Positions 1 through 8,373 are shown, counted from the stretch's first letter. The stretch: DNA of 51,069 nt from Pseudomonadota bacterium (GCA_016927275.1 JAFGMW010000061.1:1-51069), one strand, 5' to 3'. The notes: generated from the sequence alone by a model not told the origin. Translations and numbers: made by a program.

Positions 1-585
1 CTGCTCTACGACAAGAAGGGCGAGGAGCACTACAACGTCATCTCCGCCTTCATCAAGAGCATGCGCGGGAGCGACCCCGACGCCGCAGTCTATTATCTCG
101 CCCGCATGCTCGAGGCCGGCGAGGACCCTCTCTTCGTGGCGCGCAGGATGGTGATCTTCGCGAGCGAGGACGTGGGCAACGCGGACCCGCACGCGGTGCA
201 GGTCGCCATCTCCTGCATGCAGTCGCTGGACTTCGTGGGAATGCCGGAGGGCTGGATCCCGCTCGCCCAGTGCGCCACTTATCTGGCCACAGCCCCCAAG
301 AGCAACGCAGCATACATGTCCTACAAGCGGGCGCTGGCCGACGTGAACGAGCTCGGGGCGCTGCCCACGCCGAAGCATATACGCAACGCTCCCACGAAGA
401 TGATGAGGGAGATGGGATACGGCAAAGACTACAAATACGCCCACGACTTCGAGGGCCACTTCGTGCCAGGCGAGCAGTACCTTCCCGACAATCTGAAGGG
501 GAAGCGCTACTACGAGCCCACCGACATCGGCTACGAGCGGAACATCTCGGAGAGACTCAAGAGCTGGAGATCGAAGAAAGGTTGA
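1..585 (+). CDS. rarA: Replication-associated recombination protein A (RarA/MgsA), C-terminal part
   Basis: The frame is open from the first base of the window and ends at TGA 583-585, leaving 194 residues of a protein whose AAA+ ATPase part lies upstream of the window. What remains matches the RarA helical and tetramerisation C-terminus: the segment around residues 48-60 (RRMVIFASEDVGNADP), the YLATAPKSNAAY stretch and the YKYAHDFEGHFVPGEQYLP stretch near residues 140-160 are typical of the family. RarA is a clamp-loader-related ATPase acting at stalled replication forks. The gene converges on the nitroreductase gene, with a hairpin between them. Identification is firm; only the start is missing. 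Confidence 0.95.
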   Translation: MLYDKKGEEHYNVISAFIKSMRGSDPDAAVYYLARMLEAGEDPLFVARRMVIFASEDVGNADPHAVQVAISCMQSLDFVGMPEGWIPLAQCATYLATAPKSNAAYMSYKRALADVNELGALPTPKHIRNAPTKMMREMGYGKDYKYAHDFEGHFVPGEQYLPDNLKGKRYYEPTDIGYERNISERLKSWRSKKG

Positions 586-631
586 GGTTGAGGGAAGGAA
601 ACTGTGCTCAACCTCAGCCTCAACCTGTTTT
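579..631. terminator. Hairpin between convergent rarA and nitroreductase genes, built from GGTTGA-type repeats
   Basis: AGGTTGAGG at 579-587 pairs with CCTCAACCT at 618-626, extended by inner TTGAG/CTCAA pairing, and is followed by GTTTT. The hairpin begins inside the last codons of rarA. It could end transcription from the plus side and, less clearly, from the minus side. The arms use the same GAGGTT hexamer that codes Pro-Gln linkers near 45.1 and 48.3 kb. Confidence 0.5.
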
Positions 632-635
632 CAAG

Positions 636-1157
636 TTACCACCTCTCCCAGTGTATCTTGCGGGGTTCGTACTTGTCCTTGGGTTTGTCTTCAGCCGCAG
701 GGTAGCCGATCGATACGACGCACAGCGGGACCGTGTCCTCGGGGATGCCGAGCACCTCGCGGACGTGGCGCACGTGCTCCTCGATGGGGTGCACGCAGAC
801 CCAGACCGCGCCGAGGCCGGCGTCCTCGACCGCAAGCAGGATGTTCTGAGTCGCGGCCGCGCAGTCCTGGATCCAGAGCTCGTTGGTGAGCCCGGGCCTC
901 GGCTCGTGAGGCGTGCCGCACACGGCGATGGCCGCGCCGGCGCCTTTGAGCATCCTGCCGTACTTGAGCCCATCGGAGAGCTTCGCGAGGAGGGCCGGCT
1001 CGGTCACTGCGACGAAGTTCCAGGGGCGGGCGTCGGTCCCGGAGGGCGCCGCCATCCCGGCCCTGATGAAATTCTCGAGGAGACCCCTCGGCACCGGCTT
1101 CGACGCGTACCTGCGGACGCTTTTCCTCGAATATATCGTCTTGAGAGCCTCGGCCAT
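636..1157 (-). CDS. Nitroreductase-family FMN oxidoreductase
   Basis: A 173-residue protein, a usual length for short nitroreductases. The N-terminal IYSRKSVRRY motif (FMN phosphate binding), the AAPSGTDARPWNFV stretch and a C-terminal VSIGYPAAE segment with late basic residues identify the FMN-dependent nitroreductase fold. These flavoenzymes reduce nitro groups, quinones or flavins with NAD(P)H; the substrate cannot be told. The ATG at 1157 overlaps the TGA of the prenyltransferase gene in a TGATG arrangement, so translation is probably coupled and the gene is third in a uppP-menA-nitroreductase operon. A much longer open frame runs upstream, but it is a shadow of menA. Confidence 0.9.
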   Translation of the reverse strand: MAEALKTIYSRKSVRRYASKPVPRGLLENFIRAGMAAPSGTDARPWNFVAVTEPALLAKLSDGLKYGRMLKGAGAAIAVCGTPHEPRPGLTNELWIQDCAAATQNILLAVEDAGLGAVWVCVHPIEEHVRHVREVLGIPEDTVPLCVVSIGYPAAEDKPKDKYEPRKIHWERW

Positions 1158-2110
1158 CACACACCCCCTTCGAGCAGCTTCCATGCGACCATCCCGATCG
1201 CCATGAGCGCTCCGTAGATGAGCGCAATCTTCGCGGTGCGCTCGTCCGCGTGCGCTGTTTCTGTGCTCGAATCGTCCGGCGCACGCCATACGTCCCTCAT
1301 CGCTCCGTACGCCGACGGGAACGCGGCGAGAGACAACAGGGCGCCGGCGTTCACAAGCCGAAGCGCAGCGAAGAGGGCCGGCATGGCGAATGCGGCCAGC
1401 ACGAGCGCGATGTAGAGCGCCCTCGCCGCCCTGCCGCCAATGAAGACAGCGAGCGTGCGCACGCCGGCCCTCGCGTCCTCGCGCGCGTCGCGGATGTTGT
1501 TTGCGAGCAGCACCGCGACCACGAGCATGCCGAACGGCGCGCCGCACGCCAGCGGAGCGAAGGAGAACGAGCCCGCCTGAACGAGATATGAGCCGAGCGT
1601 GACGCCGGCTCCGAATGCCAGAAAGACAGCGATGTCGCCGAGGGCGTAGTGCTTGAGTCCGCGGGAGGGAACCGCGTATCCGGCCGCCAGCGCGAATCCC
1701 GCGAGCACGATCCAGAGGAGCGCGCTGCCGGCGCGCAGGATGAGCGGCACGGAGACGAGGGAGGCCATCGCGAACGCTACGACAGATGCTGCAAATATCT
1801 CGCGCGGGCTGAGTGTCCCCGAGACCAGCATCCCGCTGCCGCCCTGCTTCCCTGGCCCGTCTATGCCGGAGGTGAAGTCGAAGTAGTCCTGCAGGAGGTT
1901 GGCCCCGGCGTGCGCGGCGACCGCGCCAAAGGCGGTGAGAAACGCGAGCAGCGGATCTATTTCAAACCCGCGCGTCCATGCGAAGGCAACGCCCAGCACC
2001 GCAGGCACGAGCGAGACCGGGAACGAGAACGGCCGCACCGCGACCCACCACATCCGCGCTTTGACCGAGAGGCTATGCGAAAGACCGCCCGCTTGTGTGG
2101 CAGCGCTCAT
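1157..2110 (-). CDS. menA: UbiA-family prenyltransferase, probably 1,4-dihydroxy-2-naphthoate octaprenyltransferase
   Basis: A 317-residue integral membrane protein with about eight or nine hydrophobic segments. The first aspartate-rich motif NLLQDYFDF (NxxxDxxxD) lies about residue 75-85. A second motif, NNIRDAREDARAGVRTLAV, resembles the MenA version (NNLRD...D...GKRTLAV) more than that of UbiA or heme O synthase. The expected reaction is transfer of a polyprenyl chain to dihydroxynaphthoate in menaquinone synthesis. I chose the ATG at 2110 because GAAAGGGCC lies just upstream; a longer frame to 2191 would overlap uppP. uppP ends 17 nt upstream, so an operon is likely. Other Men genes are not in the window, so the substrate is inferred. 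Confidence 0.85.
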   Translation of the reverse strand: MSAATQAGGLSHSLSVKARMWWVAVRPFSFPVSLVPAVLGVAFAWTRGFEIDPLLAFLTAFGAVAAHAGANLLQDYFDFTSGIDGPGKQGGSGMLVSGTLSPREIFAASVVAFAMASLVSVPLILRAGSALLWIVLAGFALAAGYAVPSRGLKHYALGDIAVFLAFGAGVTLGSYLVQAGSFSFAPLACGAPFGMLVVAVLLANNIRDAREDARAGVRTLAVFIGGRAARALYIALVLAAFAMPALFAALRLVNAGALLSLAAFPSAYGAMRDVWRAPDDSSTETAHADERTAKIALIYGALMAIGMVAWKLLEGGV

Positions 2111-2126
2111 GAAGGCCCTTTCACGA

Positions 2127-2969
2127 CTATCGAGATGAAGAGAGGACGTATGCGATCGTCGCCAGGCCCACTGCCCAGCAGTAGGGGGCAAACCAGCAGA
2201 TCCTCCCCCGCCTCACCAGGGCCAGCAGCCACTTTATGCATGCGAACCCCACCGCCGCCGCCACGGCCGCGCCGGCGAGTGCCGCGACGAGGATATCGTT
2301 CGACATCGCCGCCAGATCACCGATCTTGAGCACCGTGGCCCCGCCTATCGCCGGTATGGCCAGCAGAAATGCGAATTTAGCGGCCAGCTCCCTGTTCATG
2401 CCCACGAAGAGGCCCCCCGATATGGTGGAACCGGAGCGGGATATCCCGGGGATGATCGCAAACGCCTGCGCGAACCCGACGATGAGCGCCTGCCTCAGCG
2501 TGAAGCCCGCGACGCCGTCCCCCTCGCCCTTCACCCGGCGCGTCGCCCAGAGGATTGCGCCCGTCACGAGCAGCATGAAGGCGGCGGCCAGCGGATTGGA
2601 GACGAGCGCCTCGAAGAAGTCGTCGAGTACAACCCCCACCACCCCTGCCGGCACGGTGCCGATCAGCACGAAGATGCCGAGTTTTCTCGCCTCGCCGGCA
2701 TTGATCCCCGACTTCATGGCAGCGCGGGCGTCTTTCGCGAAGGGGCTCGCGAGGATATCGGCTATGTCCCTCCAGAAATAGGCCGCCACCGCCAGGAGGG
2801 TGCCGAAGTGGAGGCACACGTCGAAGGCCAGCAGCCCCCCGTTCTCCAGCCTCACCCCAAGGAGGCCCTGCGCGATCACGAGGTGGCCCGAGCTCGAGAC
2901 AGGCAAAAACTCGGTGGCGCCCTGCAGCGCTCCCAAGAATATCGCTTTCAAAACAGTGAGTTCGTTCAT
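2127..2969 (-). CDS. uppP: Undecaprenyl-diphosphatase UppP (BacA)
   Basis: A 280-residue multi-pass membrane protein, the usual length. The N-terminal GATEFLPVSSSGHL motif (catalytic Glu and Ser region) and the later PGISRSGSTI motif are the two hallmarks of the UppP/BacA family. The enzyme recycles undecaprenyl pyrophosphate to the monophosphate carrier for peptidoglycan and O-antigen synthesis and confers bacitracin tolerance. It is the first gene of a probable operon with menA, which also handles polyprenyl substrates, and the nitroreductase gene. Confidence 0.97.
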   Translation of the reverse strand: MNELTVLKAIFLGALQGATEFLPVSSSGHLVIAQGLLGVRLENGGLLAFDVCLHFGTLLAVAAYFWRDIADILASPFAKDARAAMKSGINAGEARKLGIFVLIGTVPAGVVGVVLDDFFEALVSNPLAAAFMLLVTGAILWATRRVKGEGDGVAGFTLRQALIVGFAQAFAIIPGISRSGSTISGGLFVGMNRELAAKFAFLLAIPAIGGATVLKIGDLAAMSNDILVAALAGAAVAAAVGFACIKWLLALVRRGRICWFAPYCWAVGLATIAYVLSSSR

Positions 2970-3012
2970 GGGGGCGCATACTAGGTGCAGGGGAGCCTCT
3001 TGTCAATTTCCC

Positions 3013-3041
3013 TTGCCGCGAAGCGGGTTCGGCATTATAAG
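3013..3041 (+). promoter_or_regulatory. Sigma70-type promoter of the small exported protein gene
   Basis: TTGCCG at 3013-3018 and TATAAG at 3036-3041 are separated by 17 bp. The predicted start of transcription lies about 20 nt before the AAAGGAGG ribosome binding site of the gene at 3067. Confidence 0.55.
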
Positions 3042-3066
3042 CCCTGCAACCAACAAAGGAGGGAGT

Positions 3067-3456
3067 ATGAAGAGAGGGGCAATCGCAGTCCTGGCAGTGG
3101 TGGCGGTGATCGCGGTCGCGGCTATTGCGACGAACGGCTTCGCGTTCGGCATCAGCGTGCCGAAGAGCGTGGGCGACGTTGCGGACGCACCCAAGGACAT
3201 GGCCTACGACGCATGCAAGGCGTGGGCCGATGCACATCAGAACAACATGACCTACAACAGCGGAAACATCGAGAAGGAGATGAAGGGCAAGGAGTTCGGG
3301 GATCTCACCTACGAGAAGGACTGGCGCAAGAGCGACAACAGGTACGACAAGGAGAACCAGAGGCTCGAGCTGCGGACGCTCTACAACCAGTTCGCAGAGT
3401 TGAAGGTCCGCTGCAACAAGGAGAAGTGCGACAGCATCTACTGCAACAGGAAGTAA
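3067..3456 (+). CDS. Small exported protein of unknown function
   Basis: A 129-residue protein. Residues 1 to about 28 form a typical signal peptide (MKRG followed by an Ala/Val-rich core ending near NGFAFG). The mature part is charged, with Lys/Glu-rich helices and four Cys residues, three of them in the last 20 residues (a CNKEKC then YC pattern), which suggests disulfides or metal binding outside the cytoplasm. A strong ribosome binding site (AAAGGAGG) supports the ATG at 3067. It forms a single transcription unit with its own promoter and a strong terminator. I recognise no family. Confidence 0.8.
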   Translation: MKRGAIAVLAVVAVIAVAAIATNGFAFGISVPKSVGDVADAPKDMAYDACKAWADAHQNNMTYNSGNIEKEMKGKEFGDLTYEKDWRKSDNRYDKENQRLELRTLYNQFAELKVRCNKEKCDSIYCNRK

Positions 3457-3480
3457 ATCCGGCACGAGGGAAAAACAAGA

Positions 3481-3509
3481 GCGCCGGCCGCAGGGCCGGC
3501 GCTTTTTTT
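3481..3509 (+). terminator. Rho-independent terminator
   Basis: A perfect 9-bp GC-rich stem (GCGCCGGCC at 3481-3489, GGCCGGCGC at 3494-3502), a 4-base loop and a run of T residues from 3503. It ends the gene at 3067-3456. Confidence 0.9.
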
Positions 3510-3555
3510 ATTGATATTGAGGGGAGGCATTGGCAGACTCGCCCTCTGCGATTTC

Positions 3556-3627
3556 GGGCGTTTAGCTCAGCGGGAGAGCGCCGCCCTTACAAGGCGGATG
3601 TCACAGGTTCAAATCCTGTAACGCCCA
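3556..3627 (+). tRNA. tRNA-Val (anticodon TAC)
   Basis: The acceptor stem GGGCGTT pairs with AACGCCC. The anticodon stem CCGCC/GGCGG encloses the loop CTTACAA with anticodon TAC at 3588-3590. A D-arm (TAGCTCAGCGGGAGAGC) and T-arm (GGTTCAAATCC) are present, with discriminator A at 3627. A full CCA is not encoded. Confidence 0.95.
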
Positions 3628-3650
3628 CAGATTTCAAGCATTTATAACGA

Positions 3651-3678
3651 TTGACTTTTTGCGGGGTTGAATTAATAA
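3651..3678 (+). promoter_or_regulatory. Probable promoter for tRNA-Asp
   Basis: TTGACT at 3651-3656 and TAATAA at 3673-3678 lie 16 bp apart, followed by a GC-rich stretch as in stringently controlled tRNA promoters. It sits between the two tRNA genes. Confidence 0.5.
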
Positions 3679-3709
3679 AGCCGCTCGCTTCATGTGCGGT
3701 CGGATGGGC

Positions 3710-3783
3710 GGGGCTGTAGATCAATTGGTTGGATCGTCGCCCTGTCACGGCGAAGGTTGCGGGTTCGAGTCCCGTCAGCCCCG
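3710..3783 (+). tRNA. tRNA-Asp (anticodon GTC)
   Basis: The acceptor stem GGGGCTG pairs with CAGCCCC. The anticodon stem TCGCC/GGCGA encloses CTGTCAC with anticodon GTC at 3744-3746. The T-arm GGGTTCGAGTCCC and discriminator G at 3783 are those of tRNA-Asp. Confidence 0.95.
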
Positions 3784-3819
3784 CTCATCCGGCCGCTTCT
3801 TTGTTCCACCCCTCCGGAC

Positions 3820-4416
3820 CTACTTTATCTCCTTCATGTAGCGGTTCTCGGGGATAGCCTTGAGGGTCTCGGCAAGAAGCCTGTTGGCAGCGTCGCTCAC
3901 AGCCTTTATCTTCTTCTTGCGCACGCCCTTGGCGTCCACCTCCATGCCCACGTCGACCGATGTGATCTGCCCGCCCTTCTTGATGTTGAAGGTGATGAGG
4001 CTCTGCGCCTCGGACCTGCCCGTGACCGTCCCCTTCTCCACGCCCACGAAGAACTCCCTCACCTCCGCCTCGATGACCGTGCCCCCCTCGGGGACCTTCG
4101 CGACCAGATTCATTCCGCACTCCTCGAAGAGGTCGCCGAGCGCATCGGTCATGAGCACGTCGACAGAGGGATTGGAATAGACTCGGATCTCGGAGTCGCC
4201 CTTCACCTGTATGCCGATCTCCCTCGCCTCGCGCACGTCCTTCGCGCCTGCAAACTTCGCGGTCACCCCGCTCCAGACCTTCTTTGCACAGGCCTTCTGG
4301 AAGAGGCCGTCCGGCATCCGGAAATAGACGACCGGCTCCTCCCCGGCAGCGAATGCCTCCCCCACGATTGCCAGAGCGATTGCGACGAGCGCGACGACGA
4401 CAGCCGATCTCTTCAT
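3820..4416 (-). CDS. Exported protein, YajG-like in outline
   Basis: A 198-residue protein with a signal peptide (MKRSAVVVALVAIALAIVG, cleavage near AFAA). There is no lipobox, unlike true YajG lipoproteins. The mature part alternates short strands and helices, and contains a MTDALGDLFEECGMNL segment followed by a strand-rich half and a C-terminal helix (KAVSDAANRLLAETLKAIP). This layout resembles YajG/LptE-like periplasmic proteins, but the match is only in shape. I chose the ATG at 4416 because it starts the signal peptide and follows GGGGAGGGGCC. The gene lies downstream of the envelope operon, with an 81-nt gap. Confidence 0.65.
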   Translation of the reverse strand: MKRSAVVVALVAIALAIVGEAFAAGEEPVVYFRMPDGLFQKACAKKVWSGVTAKFAGAKDVREAREIGIQVKGDSEIRVYSNPSVDVLMTDALGDLFEECGMNLVAKVPEGGTVIEAEVREFFVGVEKGTVTGRSEAQSLITFNIKKGGQITSVDVGMEVDAKGVRKKKIKAVSDAANRLLAETLKAIPENRYMKEIK

Positions 4417-4497
4417 GGCCCCTCCCCTTTGGAGCCCCTTCCTAGCCCAAGGGCCCACAAAATCAACCTCGAAGTTGCCGGGGAGAGCGGGCCCGGT

Positions 4498-5601
4498 TCA
4501 CTGGCCTATGGCCACAAAGTCGAACTGAATCGCATTCTTCGCCACGAAGCCGCCTGCGCCCTTGTCCTCAATGCGGGGGATCTCAGGCTCGCCGAAGGAA
4601 AGCGGTATCGGGGTGACCACGAGGGCATAGGTGCCTCCGGGCATCGGCGGATTGAAGTCGATGCGGCACTGGTTGATGCCCAGCCATGTGATGCTCACGC
4701 CGGGCCCGGAGATCGCAGGCGAGGTGTCGCAGAGCGCGCTCCCCCAGATCACCTTCGTGAAGGTGGAGGTGCGGCTGATGAGTTGGCCGAGCTCGCTCCC
4801 CACGTCATAGCCGTCGATCGTGCCGCCGTCCGCCATGACTATGTCCGCGTTCATGGTGAGAGGCCCTGTCATGGTGTCGCCTGTCCTGGAAACCTTCTGG
4901 GCATCCGCGCTTATGCGCTGGGCTGCCTCCTGCGCTATTGTCTGCGCGTTGGCTGCGATCGCGGAATCGAGGTCGTCCAGCACGCGCTGCAGGTCCCCGG
5001 ACTCGGAATAGCCGAGCCCGTCCGAGGCGACCCCGATATAGGAGGCCGATTCGGGCGAGCTGTATACGGTGACGAGCTCGTCCCTGAGCACTATCGCCTC
5101 GCTGCCCACTCCCCCCGTCAGCTGCCTCGCTATCTCGTCCACCGCTCCGGAGGCCAGCGCCTCGAACCCCACGCTCCCGGCCGCCGCGGAGAGGGCGACC
5201 TGCGAATAGCCGCAGTACGGCACCGAGGCCAGCTCCATGCCGGAGATCGGCGAGTGCCCCTCCACCTCGACCTCGAGATACAGCCCCTGCACAGGGTCGA
5301 TCGCCTCGACGGGGACTCCGCCGGTGGGCGCCCCGTTCGCATCGAGCCCGTTGCCAATGAGGGCGGAGAGCCCGCCGCCCACCGCGGTCACCCTCTGCGA
5401 CTCCTCGTACACCGTCTCGCCCAGGGCGTCCTTGATCCTGAACGCCACGCCCCACTCGCCGTCCGCGATCGGGTTTCCGCCCTCGTCGTGGATCGCGGAA
5501 TGGAACCCTATGACCTGCGGGACCGCGCGCTGGGCAGCGAAAGAGATTGCCGGAAGAGCCGCTGTAGCGATTGCAATAAACGTCCTGAGCACCGACTTCA
5601 T
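4498..5601 (-). CDS. Exported protein with a tail-fibre-like TMTG segment
   Basis: A 367-residue protein with a signal peptide (MKSVLRTFIAIATAALPAISFA) and a very strong ribosome binding site (AAGGAGGT) before the ATG at 5601. Residues about 25-130 form a strand-rich domain. A helical stretch follows (DLDSAIAANAQTIAQEAAQR), then SRTGDTMTGPLTMN, a motif common in phage tail fibres and in repetitive bacterial surface proteins, and a C-terminal strand-rich domain with two Cys residues (ALCDTS, NQCRIDF). It is the last gene of the PEGA-lipoprotein-Pal operon. A surface-exposed trimeric or fibre-like protein is an inference. Confidence 0.7.
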   Translation of the reverse strand: MKSVLRTFIAIATAALPAISFAAQRAVPQVIGFHSAIHDEGGNPIADGEWGVAFRIKDALGETVYEESQRVTAVGGGLSALIGNGLDANGAPTGGVPVEAIDPVQGLYLEVEVEGHSPISGMELASVPYCGYSQVALSAAAGSVGFEALASGAVDEIARQLTGGVGSEAIVLRDELVTVYSSPESASYIGVASDGLGYSESGDLQRVLDDLDSAIAANAQTIAQEAAQRISADAQKVSRTGDTMTGPLTMNADIVMADGGTIDGYDVGSELGQLISRTSTFTKVIWGSALCDTSPAISGPGVSITWLGINQCRIDFNPPMPGGTYALVVTPIPLSFGEPEIPRIEDKGAGGFVAKNAIQFDFVAIGQ

Positions 5602-5615
5602 CTGAAACCTCCTTT

Positions 5616-6065
5616 TTATCTGACGACGAACTCGACCCGCCTGTTTTTCTCCCACGCCGTGGGGCCGTGGCCCGGATCGATCGGCTCCGACTCCCCCCTG
5701 GAGACCACGATCAGCCTCGACGGGTGCACGCCCTCGCGCATCAGCATCCCCATGACGCTGCGCGCGCGCCTGTCCCCGAGCTCCATGTTGTATTCGGACG
5801 AGCCGCGCTCGTCGCAGTGGCCCCTGAGCACGACCACCGCGGCGCGGTTCTCCCCCATCCACCTCGCGTTTTTCGTCACCGCAGCGGCGTCGCGCGGCGC
5901 GGGGGTCGCGCCCGCGGTGGGGAAACTCACCCTCTCCACGAGGCCGGCCCTGTCGGGCGGGCGCACGGGGGTCTCGGCACCGCGGCGCGGCGCCTGTGCG
6001 CAGCCCGCCGCAGACGCCAGGAGGAGCAGACACGATGCGATTCGCAATATCACGGCGACCCCCAT
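5616..6065 (-). CDS. pal: OmpA/Pal-like peptidoglycan-associated lipoprotein
   Basis: A 149-residue protein. The lipobox LASAAGC ends near residue 22, so the mature protein would be a lipoprotein. The C-terminal OmpA-like domain contains LRGHCDERGSSEYNMELGDRRA, which carries the peptidoglycan (diaminopimelate) binding Asp and Arg of the family, and ends in NRRVEFVVR. Pal anchors the outer membrane to peptidoglycan and works with TolB. The ATG at 6065 overlaps the TGA of the preceding lipoprotein gene (TGATG), which decides the start over a GTG at 6083. No tol genes are nearby, so this may be a Pal paralogue. Confidence 0.88.
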   Translation of the reverse strand: MGVAVILRIASCLLLLASAAGCAQAPRRGAETPVRPPDRAGLVERVSFPTAGATPAPRDAAAVTKNARWMGENRAAVVVLRGHCDERGSSEYNMELGDRRARSVMGMLMREGVHPSRLIVVSRGESEPIDPGHGPTAWEKNRRVEFVVR

Positions 6066-6826
6066 CACCAAGGCGCGCACCACGGCGCGCTGCAGAGCAC
6101 GACATCACGCTCGGCCCCCGTCGCCGCGACCAGCGGCGCAGGCCTGCGGCGCGTCCCGTCGAGCACCAGCACCGACGCGGCGCTCGAGCGGCCGCTCACG
6201 AGATCCCTCACCTCGAACGATCGCCTGCCCGGCTCCATCAGCGCGGGCGCGAAGCGCCCCATGCCCGTGGACTCGTCGAGGTACAGCTCGGCGAGGCTCG
6301 TCGAGGCGTCCACGAGGGCCGTGTCCGCGCCGTGCGATATCTCGTGAACCACGACGGGGTTCGACGGATCGGAGAATATCCTGAAGAGGAGCCTCGTGTT
6401 GTCGACCGCGTTGCCCTCCGCGATGTTCGTGAAGATTGGCACCGCCTCCATCTCCACCTCGACCTCCGTGAGCCCGCCGCCGACCTTCACGCCGAACGAC
6501 TCGCCCGCGCGTATCACCGCTTCGTTCGGATTGACCGCCTCCACCGCTACGGTCCTGCCCTCCCCCACCGGGACGCCCGCCACCACGCCTCCGTCCGCGC
6601 CGCCGTCGAAGAGGGCGACGATCGGCTCCTCGATCCCCTCGCCGCTCACCGAGACGCGATAGCTCACTATGCGGCCGTGCTCCGCGGCAGGGTCGAAGCT
6701 CGCCGCGTTCTTGACAGTAACCGCGAGCGCCCCGCCCCCCGAGCCCTGCCAGGGGTCGGCCCCGCACCCGGCCAGCGCCAGAAGCGCGAGCAGCGCAAGG
6801 ATCCTCTTCATCTCCTCTGCCGTCAT
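6065..6826 (-). CDS. Lipoprotein of unknown function
   Basis: A protein of about 253 residues. MKRILALLALLALAGCG is a clear lipoprotein signal with lipobox LAGC. The rest is strand-rich (VEAVNPNEAVIRAG, TEVEVEMEAVPIF), as in repeated Ig-like or carboxypeptidase-regulatory folds, and ends with a short segment bearing two Cys residues. Start options are the ATG at 6826, preceded by AGGTGAGG, and an ATG at 6811; the first has the better ribosome binding site. It is the second gene of the operon, 8 nt after the PEGA gene. I recognise no family. Confidence 0.7.
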   Translation of the reverse strand: MTAEEMKRILALLALLALAGCGADPWQGSGGGALAVTVKNAASFDPAAEHGRIVSYRVSVSGEGIEEPIVALFDGGADGGVVAGVPVGEGRTVAVEAVNPNEAVIRAGESFGVKVGGGLTEVEVEMEAVPIFTNIAEGNAVDNTRLLFRIFSDPSNPVVVHEISHGADTALVDASTSLAELYLDESTGMGRFAPALMEPGRRSFEVRDLVSGRSSAASVLVLDGTRRRPAPLVAATGAERDVVLCSAPWCAPW

Positions 6827-6833
6827 AAGCACC

Positions 6834-8108
6834 TCACCTGAAGTTTACCCTTATGTCCCCCGTGGAGGAGCCTCCCCCCATCGCCGCGAGTATGCCGCCC
6901 ACGATCGCACCCGCGGCCGCGGCCCCGATCGCGCCCCAGAACAGCGGCTGCCTGGTGAGGGGCTTCTTCCTCTTCGCGAGGATCTTCGCGTCCGCCTCGC
7001 CGATCGGGTCCACGAAGGCGCGCGGATCGGAGGCGAGATCCAGATCGACCTGCCCCGCGATCCCCTTCACCAGCTCGGCGATGAGCCCGCTGTGCGAATC
7101 CGGGTCCACGCCTCTCACCATCACCGGCGCAGCCCCCGCCTTGAGATCGCGGTCCACTGTCCGCGCGATCACGTCCATGCGGCCGCCCGCCCCGGAGTCC
7201 GCGTCTATGAGCACCACCCTGTCGGCGCTGAGGGCGTCGGCCATGCGAACCCCCTCGCGCACCGCTGCAGCGCCGTCGGCAGCGCGGGAGGCCCTGTCGG
7301 AACCGGCCTTGCCCTTTGCCCAGCGAAGCCTCGCCTTCACCTCCGCCCGGCCGCCCGGCTCTACCGCGACCGACTTCTCAAACGCAGCATACCTGTTCGC
7401 CAAGACCGCAAGCGAGTATGTCCCCGCGGGAAGACCCTCCAGCTCAAGCGGCGCCCTGCCGCGGCTGATCCCGTTTATGAGGACATCGGCGCCCTCGGGC
7501 ACGCTCACGACCGCGATCGATCCGGTGTCCGCCCGACCTGCGGCCGATCTGAGATCGTCCAGCAGGGAGACGAGGCTGGGCGGATAGTCCGCGGCCGCGA
7601 GGGTGAGCAAGGGGTCCACGGCCAGCGCGTCGTTCAGCGCCGACGTCGCCGCATCCTTTTTGGCGCGAGAGTTTGCGACCATCGCCCTGATTATGTGCGC
7701 CTCGAGGATGAGCGGGGCCACCCCGGCAGCGGCCGAATACGGGGCGAGCATGGATATCGCGCGTTCGAGCGACCGGTTCGCGTCGTCGTATTTGAAGTTG
7801 AAGTAGTGCTCCTTGGCGGCGCTCACCAGGGCGGCCGCCTCCGGGAACGGCTGCGGCAGCGCCCCCTGGTACGAGGAGACCTCGGCGGCGAGCTTCGAAT
7901 CTATGACGTGATGCGGGGTTGTGGCCTTGAGCGCGTCGCCTATCTCCGCCGCGATCTCGCGGCTGGCCTCGTCCGAATCCCCGTCCGCGACCGGCTGCAC
8001 TGCCACGCTCCTTGCCGCCTGGGCTGCGGGGGAAAGCGCCGGCATCATTACCATGAGCGCCGATGCGAGGGCTGCCAGTGACCTGAAAGTTCGCGACCTG
8101 ATGACCAT
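6834..8108 (-). CDS. PEGA-domain envelope protein with C-terminal membrane segment
   Basis: A protein of about 424 residues. A signal peptide or anchor (MVIRSRTFRS, then a hydrophobic core ending SPAAQA) is followed by a helical, TPR-like region (residues 60-190). A PEGA domain at about 195-255 contains the signature VSVPEGADVLINGISRGRAPL and LPAGTYSLAV. The protein ends with a Gly/Ala-rich membrane segment near residues 390-412. PEGA proteins are usually surface or periplasmic and often occur in secretion or adhesion contexts. The start is uncertain: an ATG at 8120 and a TTG at 8126 lie further up, but a sigma54-type promoter at 8123-8137 would start the RNA near 8111, leaving only the ATG at 8108. 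Confidence 0.75.
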   Translation of the reverse strand: MVIRSRTFRSLAALASALMVMMPALSPAAQAARSVAVQPVADGDSDEASREIAAEIGDALKATTPHHVIDSKLAAEVSSYQGALPQPFPEAAALVSAAKEHYFNFKYDDANRSLERAISMLAPYSAAAGVAPLILEAHIIRAMVANSRAKKDAATSALNDALAVDPLLTLAAADYPPSLVSLLDDLRSAAGRADTGSIAVVSVPEGADVLINGISRGRAPLELEGLPAGTYSLAVLANRYAAFEKSVAVEPGGRAEVKARLRWAKGKAGSDRASRAADGAAAVREGVRMADALSADRVVLIDADSGAGGRMDVIARTVDRDLKAGAAPVMVRGVDPDSHSGLIAELVKGIAGQVDLDLASDPRAFVDPIGEADAKILAKRKKPLTRQPLFWGAIGAAAAGAIVGGILAAMGGGSSTGDIRVNFR

Positions 8109-8122
8109 GCGGCCTGACATAA

Positions 8123-8137
8123 GCAAGGACCGTGCCA
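8123..8137 (-). promoter_or_regulatory. Sigma54-type (-24/-12) promoter of the PEGA-Pal operon
   Basis: On the minus strand TGGCACG is followed by GTCC and TTGCT, giving the GG-N10-GC geometry of RpoN promoters. The predicted transcription start (about 8111) lies only three bases before the ATG at 8108. Almost the same sequence precedes the gene at 20698-21150. Confidence 0.55.
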
Positions 8138-8373
8138 GGGGCTGACCGCTGCGGGGAATATAATCAGAAGATCTCGATATCAGAGGCGAATCGACCGAAG
8201 ATCGGACGACTTGCCGGAGCAGACGACAATCATCGACTGCACATGTTCGCTGCAGTGTGCAGCGTTTTTGTGCACCTGTGCCGAAAACGCGGCATCCGAT
8301 CGACCTGGCCGGGACTCGCCCATTACACTGGGCGATATCGAAGGGATTGAGTGCGATGATGATACTGTCTTGA

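Noticed and set aside
3694-6384. 896-residue plus-strand open frame
   Set aside because: It runs opposite to four well-supported minus-strand genes and through tRNA-Asp; its Arg/His/Leu-rich sequence is typical of a GC-rich shadow frame.
8237-8262. Inverted repeat CTGCACA-N12-TGTGCAG followed by a T run, as a terminator
   Set aside because: The T run is on the plus strand, where no gene ends here; the stem is weak. The gap 8138-8373 shows nothing else I can support.
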